Source: Roseicyclus sp. (GTDB taxonomy: Bacteria; Pseudomonadota; Alphaproteobacteria; Rhodobacterales; Rhodobacteraceae). From it: DNA of 64,000 nt. The DNA is taken from positions 558,001 through 622,000 of the forward strand of contig NZ_JAGYJN010000001.1 in the NCBI RefSeq assembly GCF_018402035.1. Reading direction: 5' to 3'. Position numbers and translations under genes: made by a program. The notes under the pieces were generated by a model, which saw only the letters and a list, made by a program, of their open reading frames with translations, was not told the DNA's origin and did no database searches. Of the stretch, positions 52,218 through 61,856 are shown one piece after another (the first letter of the stretch is position 1; the number at the start of each line of letters is the position of its first letter).

Positions 52218-53447
52218 TTACCCGTGATAGCGGCTCAGCAGCATCGAGCCATTCGTGCCGCCAAAGCCAAAGGAATTGGTCATCACCGTATCAAGCCCTA
52301 CGTTTTCGCGCAGGCTTGTGGCGATCTCGTCTGGCGAGAGCGCGGGATCGAGCGTTTCGACATTGATCGAGGGCGCGATGAAATCGCCCTTGAGCATCAA
52401 GAGGCAAAAGATCGCCTCAAGCGCGCCTGCCGCCCCTTGGGCATGACCGGTCATGGATTTGGTCGAGGAGATGGGTGGCGTCGTACCCTCGCCGAAGACG
52501 CGGCGCACGGCTTGTACTTCGCCCACATCGCCCACGGGGGTCGAGGTGCCATGCGCGTTGATGTAATCGACCTTTCGGCCTGCGGGCAGGGTTTGCAGCG
52601 CAAGGCGCATGGCGCGTTCGCCCCCCTCGCCGCTGGGGGCGACCATGTCATGGCCATCGGAAGTAGCGGCAAAGCCTGTGACTTCGGCCAAGATATTGGC
52701 CCCGCGTGCGAGTGCATGATCAAGCGCTTCCAGCACCACGATGCCGCCGCCGCCTGCGATGACAAACCCGTCGCGGCCCGCGTCGAAGGCGCGTGAGGCG
52801 CGGGTGGGCGTGTCGTTGTATTTCGACGACATCGCGCCCATCGCGTCGAAGAGGCACGAAAGCGTCCAGTCAAGCTCTTCCGCGCCGCCCGCGAACATCA
52901 CATCTTGCTTGCCCAGCATGATCTGTTCCGCCGCAGCCCCAATACAATGCAGCGAGGTGGAGCAGGCCGAGGTGATGGAATAGTTGATGCCCTTGATCCG
53001 GTAGGCGGTGGCAAGGTTCGCGCTGATGGTCGAGGACATGCATTTCGGCACCGCGAAAGGGCCGATGCGCTTGGTCGCCCCTGTGGCCAGCACCGATTGA
53101 TGCGCGGCGAACATGGCAGAGGTTGATGGCCCGCCCGAGCCCGCGATCAGGCCCGTGCGCTCATTGACGATCTGGTCTTCGGTCAGGCCCGATTGCGCGA
53201 TGGCCTGTCCCATGGCGATATGGGCATAGGCCGCCCCCGGCCCCATGAAGCGCAAGCTCCGCTTGTCGATATGGTCGGACGGGTCGATCTTGAGCGTGCC
53301 CGCGATCTGGCTGCGAAAGCCATGCTCGACCATGTCGGGGTGGGTCTCGATCCCCGAGCGGCCAGCGCGCAAAGACGCCTCCACCTCGGCGGCGGTGTTT
53401 CCGATGGGCGAGACGATGCCCAGCCCTGTGACGACGACCCGTCTCAT
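52218..53447 (-). CDS. fabB: 3-oxoacyl-[acyl-carrier-protein] synthase I
   Basis: A 409-residue condensing enzyme. The catalytic Cys lies in [20 protein letters not shown] (about residue 164). The two His ligands are in [15 protein letters not shown] and [16 protein letters not shown]. It begins [20 protein letters not shown]. FabB together with FabA makes unsaturated fatty acids (vaccenate). It is co-transcribed with fabI. Normally it follows fabA directly; here a gene on the other strand lies in between, so fabB must have its own promoter or a long transcript crossing that gene. Confidence 0.95.
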   Translation of the reverse strand: MRRVVVTGLGIVSPIGNTAAEVEASLRAGRSGIETHPDMVEHGFRSQIAGTLKIDPSDHIDKRSLRFMGPGAAYAHIAMGQAIAQSGLTEDQIVNERTGLIAGSGGPSTSAMFAAHQSVLATGATKRIGPFAVPKCMSSTISANLATAYRIKGINYSITSACSTSLHCIGAAAEQIMLGKQDVMFAGGAEELDWTLSCLFDAMGAMSSKYNDTPTRASRAFDAGRDGFVIAGGGGIVVLEALDHALARGANILAEVTGFAATSDGHDMVAPSGEGGERAMRLALQTLPAGRKVDYINAHGTSTPVGDVGEVQAVRRVFGEGTTPPISSTKSMTGHAQGAAGALEAIFCLLMLKGDFIAPSINVETLDPALSPDEIATSLRENVGLDTVMTNSFGFGGTNGSMLLSRYHG

Positions 53448-53569
53448 TGGCTGTCCTCCGGCTTGACGCGGCGCATTTCATCCCTCCATCTTTCCTTTGG
53501 GCTGTGTAGGATAGCCGAAGGGATGGGGCAAGGCGCTTTGCCCCAAGGGGGCGGAAAGACCGCAACGAT

Positions 53570-54190
53570 ATGATTAACGATCCTGCAGATTATTTCACCC
53601 GTGGCTGCGGGCGTTGCGCACGGTTCGACACGCCCGATTGCGCGACGCGCATCTGGGCCGAAGGGGTGGCAACGCTGCGGCGGCTTTGCCTTGCGGCGGG
53701 GCTGACGGAACATGCGAAATGGGGGCACCCCTGCTACATGGCGCATGGGCGCAACATCGCCATCATCGGGGCGTTCCGGGGGGATTTCCGGCTGAATTTC
53801 TTTGATGCAGCGCTCTTGGTCGATCCTGCCGGCGTGCTCGAACGCCAAGGCCAGAACGCCGACCATGCCGACAGCCTGCGCTTTACCGATAACGCGGGCC
53901 CGGCTGCAACGGCCGATCTGATCCAGACCTATCTGGCTGAGGCGATCGGATATGCGGCCCAAGGGATGAAGCCCGTGAAAGAGGTGAAAACCTTGGTCTT
54001 GCCGGAGGAATTGATCGAAGCCTTGGCGCGTGATCCTGAATTGTCGTCGGCCTTCGATGCGCTGACGCCGGGGCGGCAGCGCAGCTATGTGATCAACCTT
54101 GCGGGTGCAAAGACGGCGGCCACGCGTATGGCCCGCATCGCGCGGTTTCGCGACAAGATCATCGCTGGCAAAGGCGCAACCGAGCGATAA
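53570..54190 (+). CDS. YdeI/OmpD-associated family protein (DUF1801-like N-terminus)
   Basis: A 206-residue protein. The N-terminal half has WAEGVATLRRLCLAAGLTEH, KWGHPCYMAHGRNIAIIGAF and RLNFFDAALL, as in YdeI/DUF1801 proteins. The C-terminal half has KPVKEVKTLVLPEELIEALA and LTPGRQRSYVINLAGAKTAA-TRMARI, a bacteriocin-protection (OmdA) type tail. Function is not known; relatives are linked to stress or peptide resistance. It lies on the plus strand between fabA and fabB, which are both on the minus strand, with its stop 3 bases from the fabA stop. Confidence 0.82.
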   Translation: MINDPADYFTRGCGRCARFDTPDCATRIWAEGVATLRRLCLAAGLTEHAKWGHPCYMAHGRNIAIIGAFRGDFRLNFFDAALLVDPAGVLERQGQNADHADSLRFTDNAGPAATADLIQTYLAEAIGYAAQGMKPVKEVKTLVLPEELIEALARDPELSSAFDALTPGRQRSYVINLAGAKTAATRMARIARFRDKIIAGKGATER

Positions 54191-54193
54191 GCC

Positions 54194-54703
54194 TCAGCTT
54201 TCGCTGAGCGCCACCTTCATATCCTTGACGAGATAGATGGTTTCGCCATCGGCCTCGACCCGGCCATCGGCCACACCCATCGTCAAGCGGCGCGTTTGGA
54301 TCGCCTTGGTGAAATCAACGAAATAGGTCAGGCGCTTACGGTCAGGGCGGACCATGCCGGTCAGCTTTACCTCGCCCACGCCCAGCGCATAGCCACGCCC
54401 CAGCCAGCCGCGCCAGCCAAGGTTGAAGCCCGTCAACTGCCAGAGCCCATCAAGGCCAAGGCAGCCGGGCATGATTGGGTTGCCGGGGAAATGGCAATCG
54501 AAGAACCACAGATCGGGGGTGATGTCGAATTCGGCCACCACATGACCCTTGCCATGTTCGCCCCCATCCCCGGAGATCGCGGTGATGCGGTCCATCATCA
54601 GCATGGGTGGCGCGGGAAGCTGGGCATTGCCCGGCCCGAACAATTCGCCACGCGAACACGCCAAGAGCGCGTCACGATCAAAGGATGTGGGATAATCTGC
54701 CAT
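54194..54703 (-). CDS. fabA: 3-hydroxydecanoyl-[acyl-carrier-protein] dehydratase/isomerase
   Basis: A 169-residue hotdog enzyme that dehydrates beta-hydroxydecanoyl-ACP and isomerises the trans-2 to cis-3 double bond, the branch point to unsaturated fatty acids. The catalytic His is in [20 protein letters not shown] (about residue 69), the Asp in the CLGLDG that follows. The ATG at 54703, [20 protein letters not shown], follows GGGGGGA; a reading from 54757 would add 18 residues. It diverges from irr across 159 bp. Confidence 0.95.
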   Translation of the reverse strand: MADYPTSFDRDALLACSRGELFGPGNAQLPAPPMLMMDRITAISGDGGEHGKGHVVAEFDITPDLWFFDCHFPGNPIMPGCLGLDGLWQLTGFNLGWRGWLGRGYALGVGEVKLTGMVRPDRKRLTYFVDFTKAIQTRRLTMGVADGRVEADGETIYLVKDMKVALSES

Positions 54704-54862
54704 GTCCCCCCGCAGGTCGCTTGGCCGGCCCTTGCGCCGGTCTGACAGGTCTAGCACCGCGACTTGGCGCCGCGCAAGGGTAAGGGCTTGGTCGCTTTAC
54801 GATTGAAACACCCAGCAAAAAGCTCCACTATACGCCTGTCTCGCTTAGGAAAGACCCGACCC

Positions 54863-55282
54863 ATGACACCCGAAGCGCTGGAACGCGGCAAAGGCTGGCT
54901 TGCCCAAGCCGATCTGAGGCCGACACGCCAAAGGCTTGCACTCGCTGCCCTTCTCGTGGGCGACGGGCATGATCGCCATGTCACCGCCGAAGGTTTGCAT
55001 GATGCGGTCTTGTCGACGGGTGATCGCGTGTCCTTGGCGACGGTTTATAACACACTCAAGGCGTTTTGCGATGCGGGCCTGATGCAAGAGGTCACGGTCG
55101 ATGGCTCACGCAGCTATTTTGACACGCGCATGGATGAGCACCCACATTTCCATTTCGAAGATAGCGGGCGTTTGACTGATGCGCCCGCAGCCGAGTTGCA
55201 GATCCGCACACTGCCCGAAATTCCCGAAGGCTACGAAATCGCCAAGCTGGATGTCGTGATCCGCCTGCGCAAGAAAGCGTGA
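54863..55282 (+). CDS. irr: Irr-type Fur-family iron response regulator
   Basis: A 139-residue Fur-family regulator. The winged helix has LRPTRQRLALAALLVGDGHD and SLATVYNTLKAFCDAGLMQE. The HPHFHFEDSGR segment matches Irr histidines that bind haem or metal, and Fur's CxxC zinc sites are missing, which separates Irr from Fur. Irr represses or activates iron and haem genes in alphaproteobacteria; in Rhodobacter it is often next to fabA, as here. hemA at 28122 is a possible target. ATG at 54863 follows AGGAAAG. Confidence 0.9.
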   Translation: MTPEALERGKGWLAQADLRPTRQRLALAALLVGDGHDRHVTAEGLHDAVLSTGDRVSLATVYNTLKAFCDAGLMQEVTVDGSRSYFDTRMDEHPHFHFEDSGRLTDAPAAELQIRTLPEIPEGYEIAKLDVVIRLRKKA

Positions 55283-55408
55283 CGCGGCGCGAAGATCGCA
55301 AAGGCCATCCAAGGGCATTTCATGGCCGTTTGCCTGTCTGGCAGGCATCGGGCAACCATGACATGATGATACCTGTAATGCGTAACGATGAACCGTGTTC
55401 GAGGGATA

Positions 55409-56725
55409 ATGACGACCAAAAAGAATGTCTTGCTTGTCAGTTTTGACGATTGCATCGCCTTCCAGAACTATCGCGATGCATTTGGCGTTACGCTCCAGAC
55501 CCCCAACCTCGACAAGATCATGGCGCAAGCGGCGGTGTTTCGCGCCGCCTATTGCCAAGTCCCGCTGTGTGGACCGTCGCGCACCAGTTTCATGACCGGG
55601 CGCATGCCGCATGAGTTGGGCGTGCTGAGCAATGCCGACGACGTCTTTGAAAGGGTCGATGCGCAAGAGATCTGGACCTACCGCTTGAAACAGGCGGGCT
55701 ATTTCTGTTCCTCGGGCGGAAAAGTGCACCACGGCTACAAGCCGCTAAAGCGGCGGCACCACACCGTCATTTATTCCGATGCGCAAAAACACTTCACCGA
55801 TGATATGTCGCTGCCCGCCGGGGCCGAGCGGCGGCGCTATGGCGGTATTCGCGGCGGCTGGGCCACGACGGAGGCGGCCTTTGACGACACCTATTATGAC
55901 GCGCAGTCGGCAAACTCTGCCATCGCGTTTTTGCAGAACTATCAGGGGGATGGACCGTTTTACCGCGAGCTTGGCTTTTTCAGCCCGCATGGGCCGCGTT
56001 TCACGCCCGCCCGGTTCAAGGACATGTATGATGTCGATGCCTTCCGCCCGCCCGAAGCATGGGCGCAAGGCCATGATGAAAACACCTATACACGCGAAAA
56101 CCTGGCGCTGACCCCGTGGCTTGAGGGCGATGATCTGACCGAATGGCGACTAAACGTCCGCAATTACTTCGCGGCCCTCAGCCATGGGGATTATCATCTG
56201 GGCCGCGTTTGGGATGCGTTGCAGGCCAGCGAACATGGGCAGAATACGATCGTCGTCATCCTGTCGGATCACGGCTTTTTGCTGGGTGCGCGAAAACGTT
56301 TCTATAAAACGACGCTTTGGGAACAATCGGTTGGCACGCCGCTGATCATCCGCGACCCCGACCAGCCGGAGGGCCGGGTGATCGATGATCCCGTTGGGCT
56401 GATCGATGTCGGCCCGACCATCTTGGATTATGCTGATCTGCCCGCGATCCCCGGCACGGCTGGCCGCTCGCTGCGCCCACAGATCGGCGGCGCAACGGTG
56501 ACAGGGCGCGTTGTGCCGTCGTTTCGTCTTGGCAATGTCACCATCCGCAAGGGTGATTTCCGCATGATCCGCTACGAGGATGGCAGCACGCAGCTTTTCG
56601 ACCTGAAAGCTGATCCATGGACGCTTTGGGATTTGGGGGCGAAGCGCCCGGCGCATCATGCGCTTTTGGCCGAGTTGCGCGATCATTCCGCGGCCTGCGG
56701 CTTGTCGCTGCCCGCCGATTGTTGA
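55409..56725 (+). CDS. Sulfatase-family hydrolase (arylsulfatase/iduronate-sulfatase-like)
   Basis: A 438-residue alkaline phosphatase-superfamily enzyme. The sulfatase motif is CGPSRTSFMTGR (residues about 55-66), with Cys to be converted to formylglycine by a maturase; no maturase gene is in the window. Metal-binding residues are LLVSFDDC (Asp pair) at the N-terminus and VVILSDHGFLLGARKRFYKT. There is no signal peptide, so it may act in the cytoplasm or be a choline-sulfatase/phosphodiesterase relative. The next gene, a glycosyltransferase, is 10 bp downstream. Confidence 0.87.
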   Translation: MTTKKNVLLVSFDDCIAFQNYRDAFGVTLQTPNLDKIMAQAAVFRAAYCQVPLCGPSRTSFMTGRMPHELGVLSNADDVFERVDAQEIWTYRLKQAGYFCSSGGKVHHGYKPLKRRHHTVIYSDAQKHFTDDMSLPAGAERRRYGGIRGGWATTEAAFDDTYYDAQSANSAIAFLQNYQGDGPFYRELGFFSPHGPRFTPARFKDMYDVDAFRPPEAWAQGHDENTYTRENLALTPWLEGDDLTEWRLNVRNYFAALSHGDYHLGRVWDALQASEHGQNTIVVILSDHGFLLGARKRFYKTTLWEQSVGTPLIIRDPDQPEGRVIDDPVGLIDVGPTILDYADLPAIPGTAGRSLRPQIGGATVTGRVVPSFRLGNVTIRKGDFRMIRYEDGSTQLFDLKADPWTLWDLGAKRPAHHALLAELRDHSAACGLSLPADC

Positions 56726-56735
56726 GGGTTGCGCG

Positions 56736-57629
56736 ATGGATGACACCAAGAAACCCCTCGCCGTGGTGACCATGGTCTATGCCGATTACCCCTTTCTTGC
56801 GCGCTGGCATGGATATTACGCGCAACAGCTTGGGGCCGAGCATCTTTACATCTTAAGCCATGGCAACGACCCGCAACACCGCGAGATCGCCGCCGGGGCC
56901 AATGTGCTGAACGTGCCGCGCGAAGCCGGAATGGCAAAATTCGACCGCCGCCGTTGGAAAATGATGAGCCATCTGGCAAGCGGCTTGCTGGAATTCTATC
57001 ACTGGGTGATTGTCGCCGATGTCGACGAAATCGTGATCGTTGACCCCGAGGCCGCGCCGAACCTTGTCAGCTATCTGGGCGTGCGCTTTGGCGATGTCGC
57101 CAGCGCGCCGCGCCATATCTCGCCCTTCGCGCTCAACATGATCCACATCCCCGAGCACGAACCCTTGGCCATCGAAGCGGGGGAGCCGATCCTTGGGCGC
57201 AGGCGTCATTTTCTGCCAAGCCGCGTCTACAGCAAGCCCTGCCTTGTGCGCGAACCGGTCGTTTTTGGGCCGGGCGGGCATCGCAACAATCTTGGGCCTC
57301 GCCATCTGGCCGAAGATCTTTACCTCGTGCATCTGAAATCGGCCGATCTCGGCTGGATGTCGGCGCGCGCAGAAGTGCAGGCTGCGTTGATTTCTCAAGC
57401 CGCGCTCTCGAACCCAGACTATCAAGGCGGACATGGCTGGACCGAAACCATGGCACATTATCACCAGATCCGCAGCACCCACCAGATCGGCGGCGAAGAT
57501 GTGCGATTGCCCGAGATCCGTGCCGCGATGATGCGGCAAGTCGAGCGCTACAAGGATCAATTCATCTGGGGCCAAGTCACGGACTCGACGATCTACCAAA
57601 TCCCCGCGCGATTTGCGGGGCTTGTTTAG
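56736..57629 (+). CDS. Glycosyltransferase family 2-type protein (Glyco_tranf_2_4-like)
   Basis: A 297-residue cytoplasmic glycosyltransferase. It begins PLAVVTMVYADYPFLARWHG YYAQQLGAEHLYI, as in proteins that transfer a sugar to a nearby acceptor. The metal/nucleotide-sugar DxD-type site is WVIVADVDEIVIVDP (about residues 91-105). HFLPSRVYSKPCLV and GPGGHRNN follow. It is 10 bp after the sulfatase and probably co-transcribed. Together with the glycosyltransferase and sulfotransferase at the left end it suggests sulfated or otherwise modified surface glycans, though the sets are 55 kb apart. Confidence 0.8.
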   Translation: MDDTKKPLAVVTMVYADYPFLARWHGYYAQQLGAEHLYILSHGNDPQHREIAAGANVLNVPREAGMAKFDRRRWKMMSHLASGLLEFYHWVIVADVDEIVIVDPEAAPNLVSYLGVRFGDVASAPRHISPFALNMIHIPEHEPLAIEAGEPILGRRRHFLPSRVYSKPCLVREPVVFGPGGHRNNLGPRHLAEDLYLVHLKSADLGWMSARAEVQAALISQAALSNPDYQGGHGWTETMAHYHQIRSTHQIGGEDVRLPEIRAAMMRQVERYKDQFIWGQVTDSTIYQIPARFAGLV

Positions 57630-57773
57630 GGACCGTATCTCTGGTCGGGGCCGACCGCGATGATACCGGCAACAACCAGCACAAATGCAAGATGGGCCGT
57701 TTCAGCCTAGCCAAAGGCGACCATAGCCTGTAACGGCTCTGCCAACCCTCGTTATTCCCCATAAAGGCCTTCC

Positions 57774-59591
57774 ATGGACCTCCGCAATATTGCGATCATC
57801 GCGCATGTCGACCACGGCAAGACAACGCTCGTGGACAATCTACTCAAACAGTCCGGTGCCTTCCGCGACAACCAAGCTGTGGCCGAACGCGCCATGGACA
57901 GCAATGATCTGGAACGCGAACGCGGCATCACGATTTTCGCCAAACCCACATCGGTCGAATGGAAGGGCACGCGGATCAATATCGTCGACACCCCCGGCCA
58001 CGCCGATTTCGGCGGCGAGGTCGAGCGTATCTTGTCGATGGTCGATGGTGTGGTGCTGTTGGTCGATGCCGCCGAAGGGCCGATGCCGCAAACGAAATTC
58101 GTGACCTCCAAGGCCTTGGCGCTGGGGCTGCGGCCCATCGTGGTGCTCAACAAGGTCGACAAGCCCGACGCCGAGCCTGATCGCGCGCTCGATGAGGTGT
58201 TTGACCTCTTCGCCGCCCTTGAGGCCGATGAGGATCAATTGGATTTCCCGCATATGTATGCCTCGGGGCGGGCAGGCTGGGCCGATCATACGCTCGACGG
58301 GTCGCGCAAGGATCTGCATGCGCTGTTCGATCTGATCGTGAACCATGTGCCGCGCCCGCGACAGATCGCGCGCCAGAACGAAGATTTTCGTATGTTGGCC
58401 ACCACGCTGGGCGCCGACCCCTTTGTGGGTCGCTTGCTGACGGGCCGGGTGGAATCGGGTCGCCTCAAGGTCGGGCAGACGGTTCAGACCCTCTCGCGCT
58501 TGGGCGAAAAGATCGAGCAGTTCCGCGTGACGCGGATTCAGGCCTTTCGCGGGCTCAGCCAGCAAGACATCGAAGAGGCGTTGGCAGGCGACATCGTCAG
58601 CCTTGCGGGCATGACCAAATCAACCGTGGCCGACACGATCTGTGCGCTGGCCGTAGATGATCCGCTGCATGCCCAGCCCATCGATCCGCCAACCATCACC
58701 GTAACCTTTGGGATCAATGACAGCCCACTGGCTGGCCGCGATGGCAAAAAGGTGCAAAGCCGCGTGATCCGCGAGCGCCTGATGAAAGAGGCAGAAAGCA
58801 ATGTCGCGATCAAGATCAGCGACACGCCCGGCGGTGAGGCTTTCGAGGTCGCGGGGCGCGGCGAATTGCAGATGGGCGTCTTGATCGAGAACATGCGCCG
58901 CGAGGGGTTCGAGCTGTCGATCTCTCGCCCGCAGGTGCTGTTTCGCGAGATCGACGGCCTCAAGCATGAGCCGGTTGAAGAGGTCACCATCGACGTCGAT
59001 GACGAATATACCGGTGCTGTGATCGAGAAGATCACCGGGCCGCGTAAGGGTGAGTTGAAGGAAATGAAACCCGCCGGTGCGGGCAAGACCCGCATCATCG
59101 CGCTGGTGCCCTCGCGCGGACTGATCGGGTATCACGGCGAGTTTCTGACCGACACCCGCGGCACGGGTGTGTTGAACCGTGTCTTCCACGCATGGGAGCC
59201 CTTCAAAGGCCCGATCGAGGGGCGGCGCGCGGGCGTGCTGATCTCCATGGAGAACGGGGTGTCCGTGGCCTATGCTTTGTGGAACCTTGAAGAGCGCGGG
59301 CGCATGTTCATCGGCGCGCAGGAGCCGATCTATACCGGCATGATCATTGGCGAACATAGCCGCGACAATGATCTCGAAGTGAACCCGCTCAAGGGCAAAA
59401 AGCTGACCAACGTGCGTGCCTCCGGCACGGACGAGGCCGTACGCCTGACAACGCCGATCACCATGACGCTCGAACAGGCGATTGCCTATATCGATGATGA
59501 CGAGCTGGTCGAAGTGACGCCAAACGCGATTCGGTTGCGCAAGCGCTATCTCGACCCGCATGAGCGCAAGCGCCAAACGCGCGCTGGCTGA
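57774..59591 (+). CDS. typA: Translational GTPase TypA/BipA
   Basis: A 605-residue ribosome-binding GTPase. The G1 loop is [21 protein letters not shown]2 in [14 protein letters not shown]3 [16 protein letters not shown], and G4 [14 protein letters not shown]. The following domains have [33 protein letters not shown] and, in the C-terminal BipA-specific domain, [20 protein letters not shown]. It helps ribosome assembly and cold or stress growth. It is a single gene followed by a strong terminator. Confidence 0.96.
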   Translation: MDLRNIAIIAHVDHGKTTLVDNLLKQSGAFRDNQAVAERAMDSNDLERERGITIFAKPTSVEWKGTRINIVDTPGHADFGGEVERILSMVDGVVLLVDAAEGPMPQTKFVTSKALALGLRPIVVLNKVDKPDAEPDRALDEVFDLFAALEADEDQLDFPHMYASGRAGWADHTLDGSRKDLHALFDLIVNHVPRPRQIARQNEDFRMLATTLGADPFVGRLLTGRVESGRLKVGQTVQTLSRLGEKIEQFRVTRIQAFRGLSQQDIEEALAGDIVSLAGMTKSTVADTICALAVDDPLHAQPIDPPTITVTFGINDSPLAGRDGKKVQSRVIRERLMKEAESNVAIKISDTPGGEAFEVAGRGELQMGVLIENMRREGFELSISRPQVLFREIDGLKHEPVEEVTIDVDDEYTGAVIEKITGPRKGELKEMKPAGAGKTRIIALVPSRGLIGYHGEFLTDTRGTGVLNRVFHAWEPFKGPIEGRRAGVLISMENGVSVAYALWNLEERGRMFIGAQEPIYTGMIIGEHSRDNDLEVNPLKGKKLTNVRASGTDEAVRLTTPITMTLEQAIAYIDDDELVEVTPNAIRLRKRYLDPHERKRQTRAG

Positions 59592-59604
59592 TATCTGCAA
59601 ATCG

Positions 59605-59642
59605 AAAAAGCCCGCGTGACCAAGCGGTCACGCGGGCTTTTT
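59605..59642. terminator. Bidirectional intrinsic terminator between typA and cysE
   Basis: A 17-bp perfect stem, AAAAAGCCCGCGTGACC with its complement GGTCACGCGGGCTTTTT, and loop AAGC. The T5 at one end and A5 at the other make it a terminator for both converging genes. Confidence 0.9.
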
Positions 59643-59668
59643 CATGCCTCAAGCGCATCCTAAGCGCC

Positions 59669-60496
59669 CTAGCCCATCGCGGCGCTTGACCCTGCACCGG
59701 GAAGCAGATGATCCATCCGCATGGCTGGTTGATCACAACCCGCCTCACCCACGATCCGCGCGGGCACACCGGCCACCGTTTTGCACGGCGGCACTTCTTC
59801 CAGCACCACGGACCCCGCCGCGATGCGCGAGCAATGACCGATACGGATATTGCCCAAAACCTTGGCCCCTGCCCCGATCAGCACGCCGTCACCGATCTTG
59901 GGGTGACGATCCTCGGTCTCTTTGCCAGTGCCGCCCAGTGTGACGGAATGCAGCATCGAGACATTGTCGCCCACAACAGCCGTCTCGCCCACAACGATAG
60001 AATGGGCATGGTCGATCATGATGCCTTGGCCAATACGGGCAGCGGGGTGGATATCGACCCCGAACACCTCCGAGACGCGCATCTGCACGAAATAGGCGAA
60101 ATCGCGGCGGCCCTGTTGCCATAGCCAATGGCCGACACGGTAAGCTTGCACGGCTTGAAAGCCTTTGAAAAACAACAATGGCTGGATATAGCGATGGCAG
60201 GCTGGATCGCGGTCGAACACGGCCATGATATCGGCGCGTGCGGCCACGCCAAGTGCCGCATCGGCGGCATAGGCCTCATCCGCGATCTCGCGCAAAAGCT
60301 GCTCGGACATCTCGCCCGAGGCAAGCTTTTGCGCCATGCGATAGGCCAAGGCTTTTTCCAAAGTCCCATGATGCAACACGCAGCCGTGGATCATGCCGCC
60401 CAAAAGCGGCTCATCGGCCACGGCCTGTGCGGCCTCTTCCCGGATACGGCTCCAGACGGGATCGACCCCGGCCAGTTTGGGTTGCAGCTTTGCCAT
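59669..60496 (-). CDS. cysE: Serine O-acetyltransferase
   Basis: A 275-residue first enzyme of cysteine synthesis (acetyl-CoA + serine). The N-terminal helical domain (about 1-140) has VWSRIREEAAQAVADEPLLG. The left-handed beta-helix has hexapeptides in DIHPAARIGQGIMIDHAHSI (with catalytic His-Asp), VVGETAVVGDNVSMLHSVTL and HPKIGDGVLIGAGAKVLGNI. ATG at 60496 is 7-8 bases after GGAGG; an ATG two codons earlier lies only 1 base from it. It is convergent with typA and lies next to the IS copy. Confidence 0.92.
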   Translation of the reverse strand: MAKLQPKLAGVDPVWSRIREEAAQAVADEPLLGGMIHGCVLHHGTLEKALAYRMAQKLASGEMSEQLLREIADEAYAADAALGVAARADIMAVFDRDPACHRYIQPLLFFKGFQAVQAYRVGHWLWQQGRRDFAYFVQMRVSEVFGVDIHPAARIGQGIMIDHAHSIVVGETAVVGDNVSMLHSVTLGGTGKETEDRHPKIGDGVLIGAGAKVLGNIRIGHCSRIAAGSVVLEEVPPCKTVAGVPARIVGEAGCDQPAMRMDHLLPGAGSSAAMG

Positions 60497-60695
60497 GACC
60501 ATGACCTCCGTTAACTCCAAGCAGTCATACGCCAAATAGGCGCGTCGGTCCATGAAGGAAGCAGCCAGCGCAAAAACCTAGACCGGTACAGGTAGGCTGA
60601 GATTGGCGTAGTGGATGACCAACCGCACTGTGCCGCCCGTGAGCCTCCCCATCTGAATTGGTCCACCGTTATGTTTAGGAGACGGAGGACAAGGA

Positions 60696-60974
60696 ATGGC
60701 GAACAAGCGGCACAAGCCCGAGGAAATAGTTCAGAAGCTACGGCAGGTTGACGTGCTTGTCGGGCAAGGAGTGCAGCGCGTGGATGCGATCCGCGAAGTG
60801 CGCATAACCGAACAAACCTATTACCGCTGGCGCAAGCAGTATGGCGGTATGGGAACCGACCAACTGAAGGAACTCAAACGTCTCCAGAAGGAGAATGAGC
60901 GACTACGCAAAGCCGTATCGGATCTGACGCTGGACAAGCTCATTCTGAAGGAGGCTGCCCGGGGAAACTTCTGA
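60696..60974 (+). CDS. IS3-family transposase OrfA
   Basis: A 92-residue HTH protein: MANKRHKPEEIVQKLRQVDV, the helix-turn-helix around VRITEQTYYRWRKQYGG, and a leucine-rich coiled coil LKELKRLQKENERLRKAV. It ends ...AARGNF at a TGA. OrfA binds the IS ends and, by frameshift with OrfB, makes the OrfAB transposase. The last codons hold the heptamer GGGAAAC. It looks intact. Confidence 0.93.
   Translation: MANKRHKPEEIVQKLRQVDVLVGQGVQRVDAIREVRITEQTYYRWRKQYGGMGTDQLKELKRLQKENERLRKAVSDLTLDKLILKEAARGNF
60962..60968 (+). promoter_or_regulatory. Slippery heptamer GGGAAAC for -1 ribosomal frameshifting
   Basis: In the OrfA frame the sequence reads CGG GGA AAC TTC TGA, so G GGA AAC has the canonical X XXY YYZ layout. 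It lies 3 bases before the stop codon. A -1 slip gives ...RGN-LLSPVRRRACIDL and continues in OrfB, the normal way IS3 elements make OrfAB. Confidence 0.75.
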
Positions 60975-61822
60975 GCCCCGTCCGCCGGCGCGCCTGCATT
61001 GATCTGATCCGAAGTCAGATGAAGGTATCGGAACGCCGGGTCTGCCGGGCACTGGGGCAGCATCGATCAACGCAAAGGTATCAGCCGCACGGCAGGGCAG
61101 ATGAAGACCGGCTTGTAGCGGACATGATTGAATTGGCTAGGCAGTACGGCAGCTACGGCTATCGTCGCGTTGCGGCGTTGTTGAGAGACGCGGGCTGGCA
61201 GGTCAGTGATGGCCGTGTCGAGCGGCTGTGGAAACGGGAGGGGCTGAAAGTGCCGCCAAAACAACCGAAGAAGTCGAGGCTCTGGCTAAACGACGGGTCA
61301 TGTATCCGGCTTCGGCCTGAGCATCGCAACCATGTCTGGAGCTATGACTTTGTCCATTGCCGTACCGATGATGGCAAGGCGTTCCGCACATTGAACATCC
61401 TCGATGAGTTCAGCCGGGAATGCCTGACAATCCGGGTGAAGCGCAGGCTGAACTCGACGGACGTCATCGACGCCCTGACTGATCTGTTCATCTTACGCGG
61501 ACCGCCGGCATTTGTGCGAAGCGACAATGGCCCTGAGTTCGTTGCGAAGGATGTCAGGGGCTGGATCGAGGCAGTAGGCGCGCGAACAGCGTTTATCGAG
61601 CCGGGCAGCCCTTGGGAGAACGGTTATGTCGAGAGCTTCAACGCCCGGTTCAGAGATGAACTGCTGAACAGGGAGGTCTTCTACTCCCTGAGAGAAGCAC
61701 AGATCGTCATCGAAAACTGGCGCAAACACTACAATACAAAACGCCCCCACAGCGCCTTGGGATACCGGCCTCCAGCACCGGAAACCATCGTGCCAATAGA
61801 CCAGCGGCCAATTATGCACTAA
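60968..61822 (+). CDS. IS3-family transposase OrfB (rve/DDE domain)
   Basis: Read in the -1 frame relative to OrfA, giving about 284 residues beginning LLSPVRRRACIDLIRSQMKV. An independent ATG start at 61019 is an alternative. The HTH_21 part has ELARQYGSYGYRRVAALLRD. The catalytic DDE triad is in HVWSYDFVHCRTDD (first Asp), PAFVRSDNGPEFV (second) and PGSPWENGYVESFNARFRDE (Glu). The end is RPHSALGYRPPAPET, typical of the group. The element appears intact and potentially mobile. Confidence 0.92.
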   Translation, partial: LLSPVRRRACIDLIRSQMKVSERRVCRALGQHRSTQRYQPHGRADEDRLVADMIELARQYGSYGYRRVAALLRDAGWQVSDGRVERLWKREGLKVPPKQPKKSRLWLNDGSCIRLRPEHRNHVWSYDFVHCRTDDGKAFRTLNILDEFSRECLTIRVKRRLNSTDVIDALTDLFILRGPPAFVRSDNGPEFVAKDVRGWIEAVGARTAFIEPGSPWENGYVESFNARFRDELLNREVFYSLREAQIVIENWRKHYNTKRPHSALGYRPPAPETIVPIDQRPIMH

Positions 61823-61856
61823 CAATCAAACCGGACCAGTCAGAGCAGGCTAGGCA

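Larger units (their letters stand above)
60640..61856 (+). mobile_element. IS3-family insertion sequence (IS51/IS407-like group)
   Basis: About 1.2 kb with orfA and orfB in overlapping frames. Imperfect terminal repeats are visible: TCTGAATTGGTCC on the left (60652) and its mirror GGACCAGTCAGA on the right (61833). The outer ends, TGAGCC (60640) and GGCA (61856), are set where the portal reading stops looking native; a shorter 60654-61842 span is also possible. No clear 3-4 bp target duplication flanks it. It cuts the GTA portal gene. Confidence 0.8.

Noticed and set aside
58620..59600. A 326-codon ORF antisense to typA
   Set aside because: Shadow of typA; the plus strand carries all BipA GTPase motifs.
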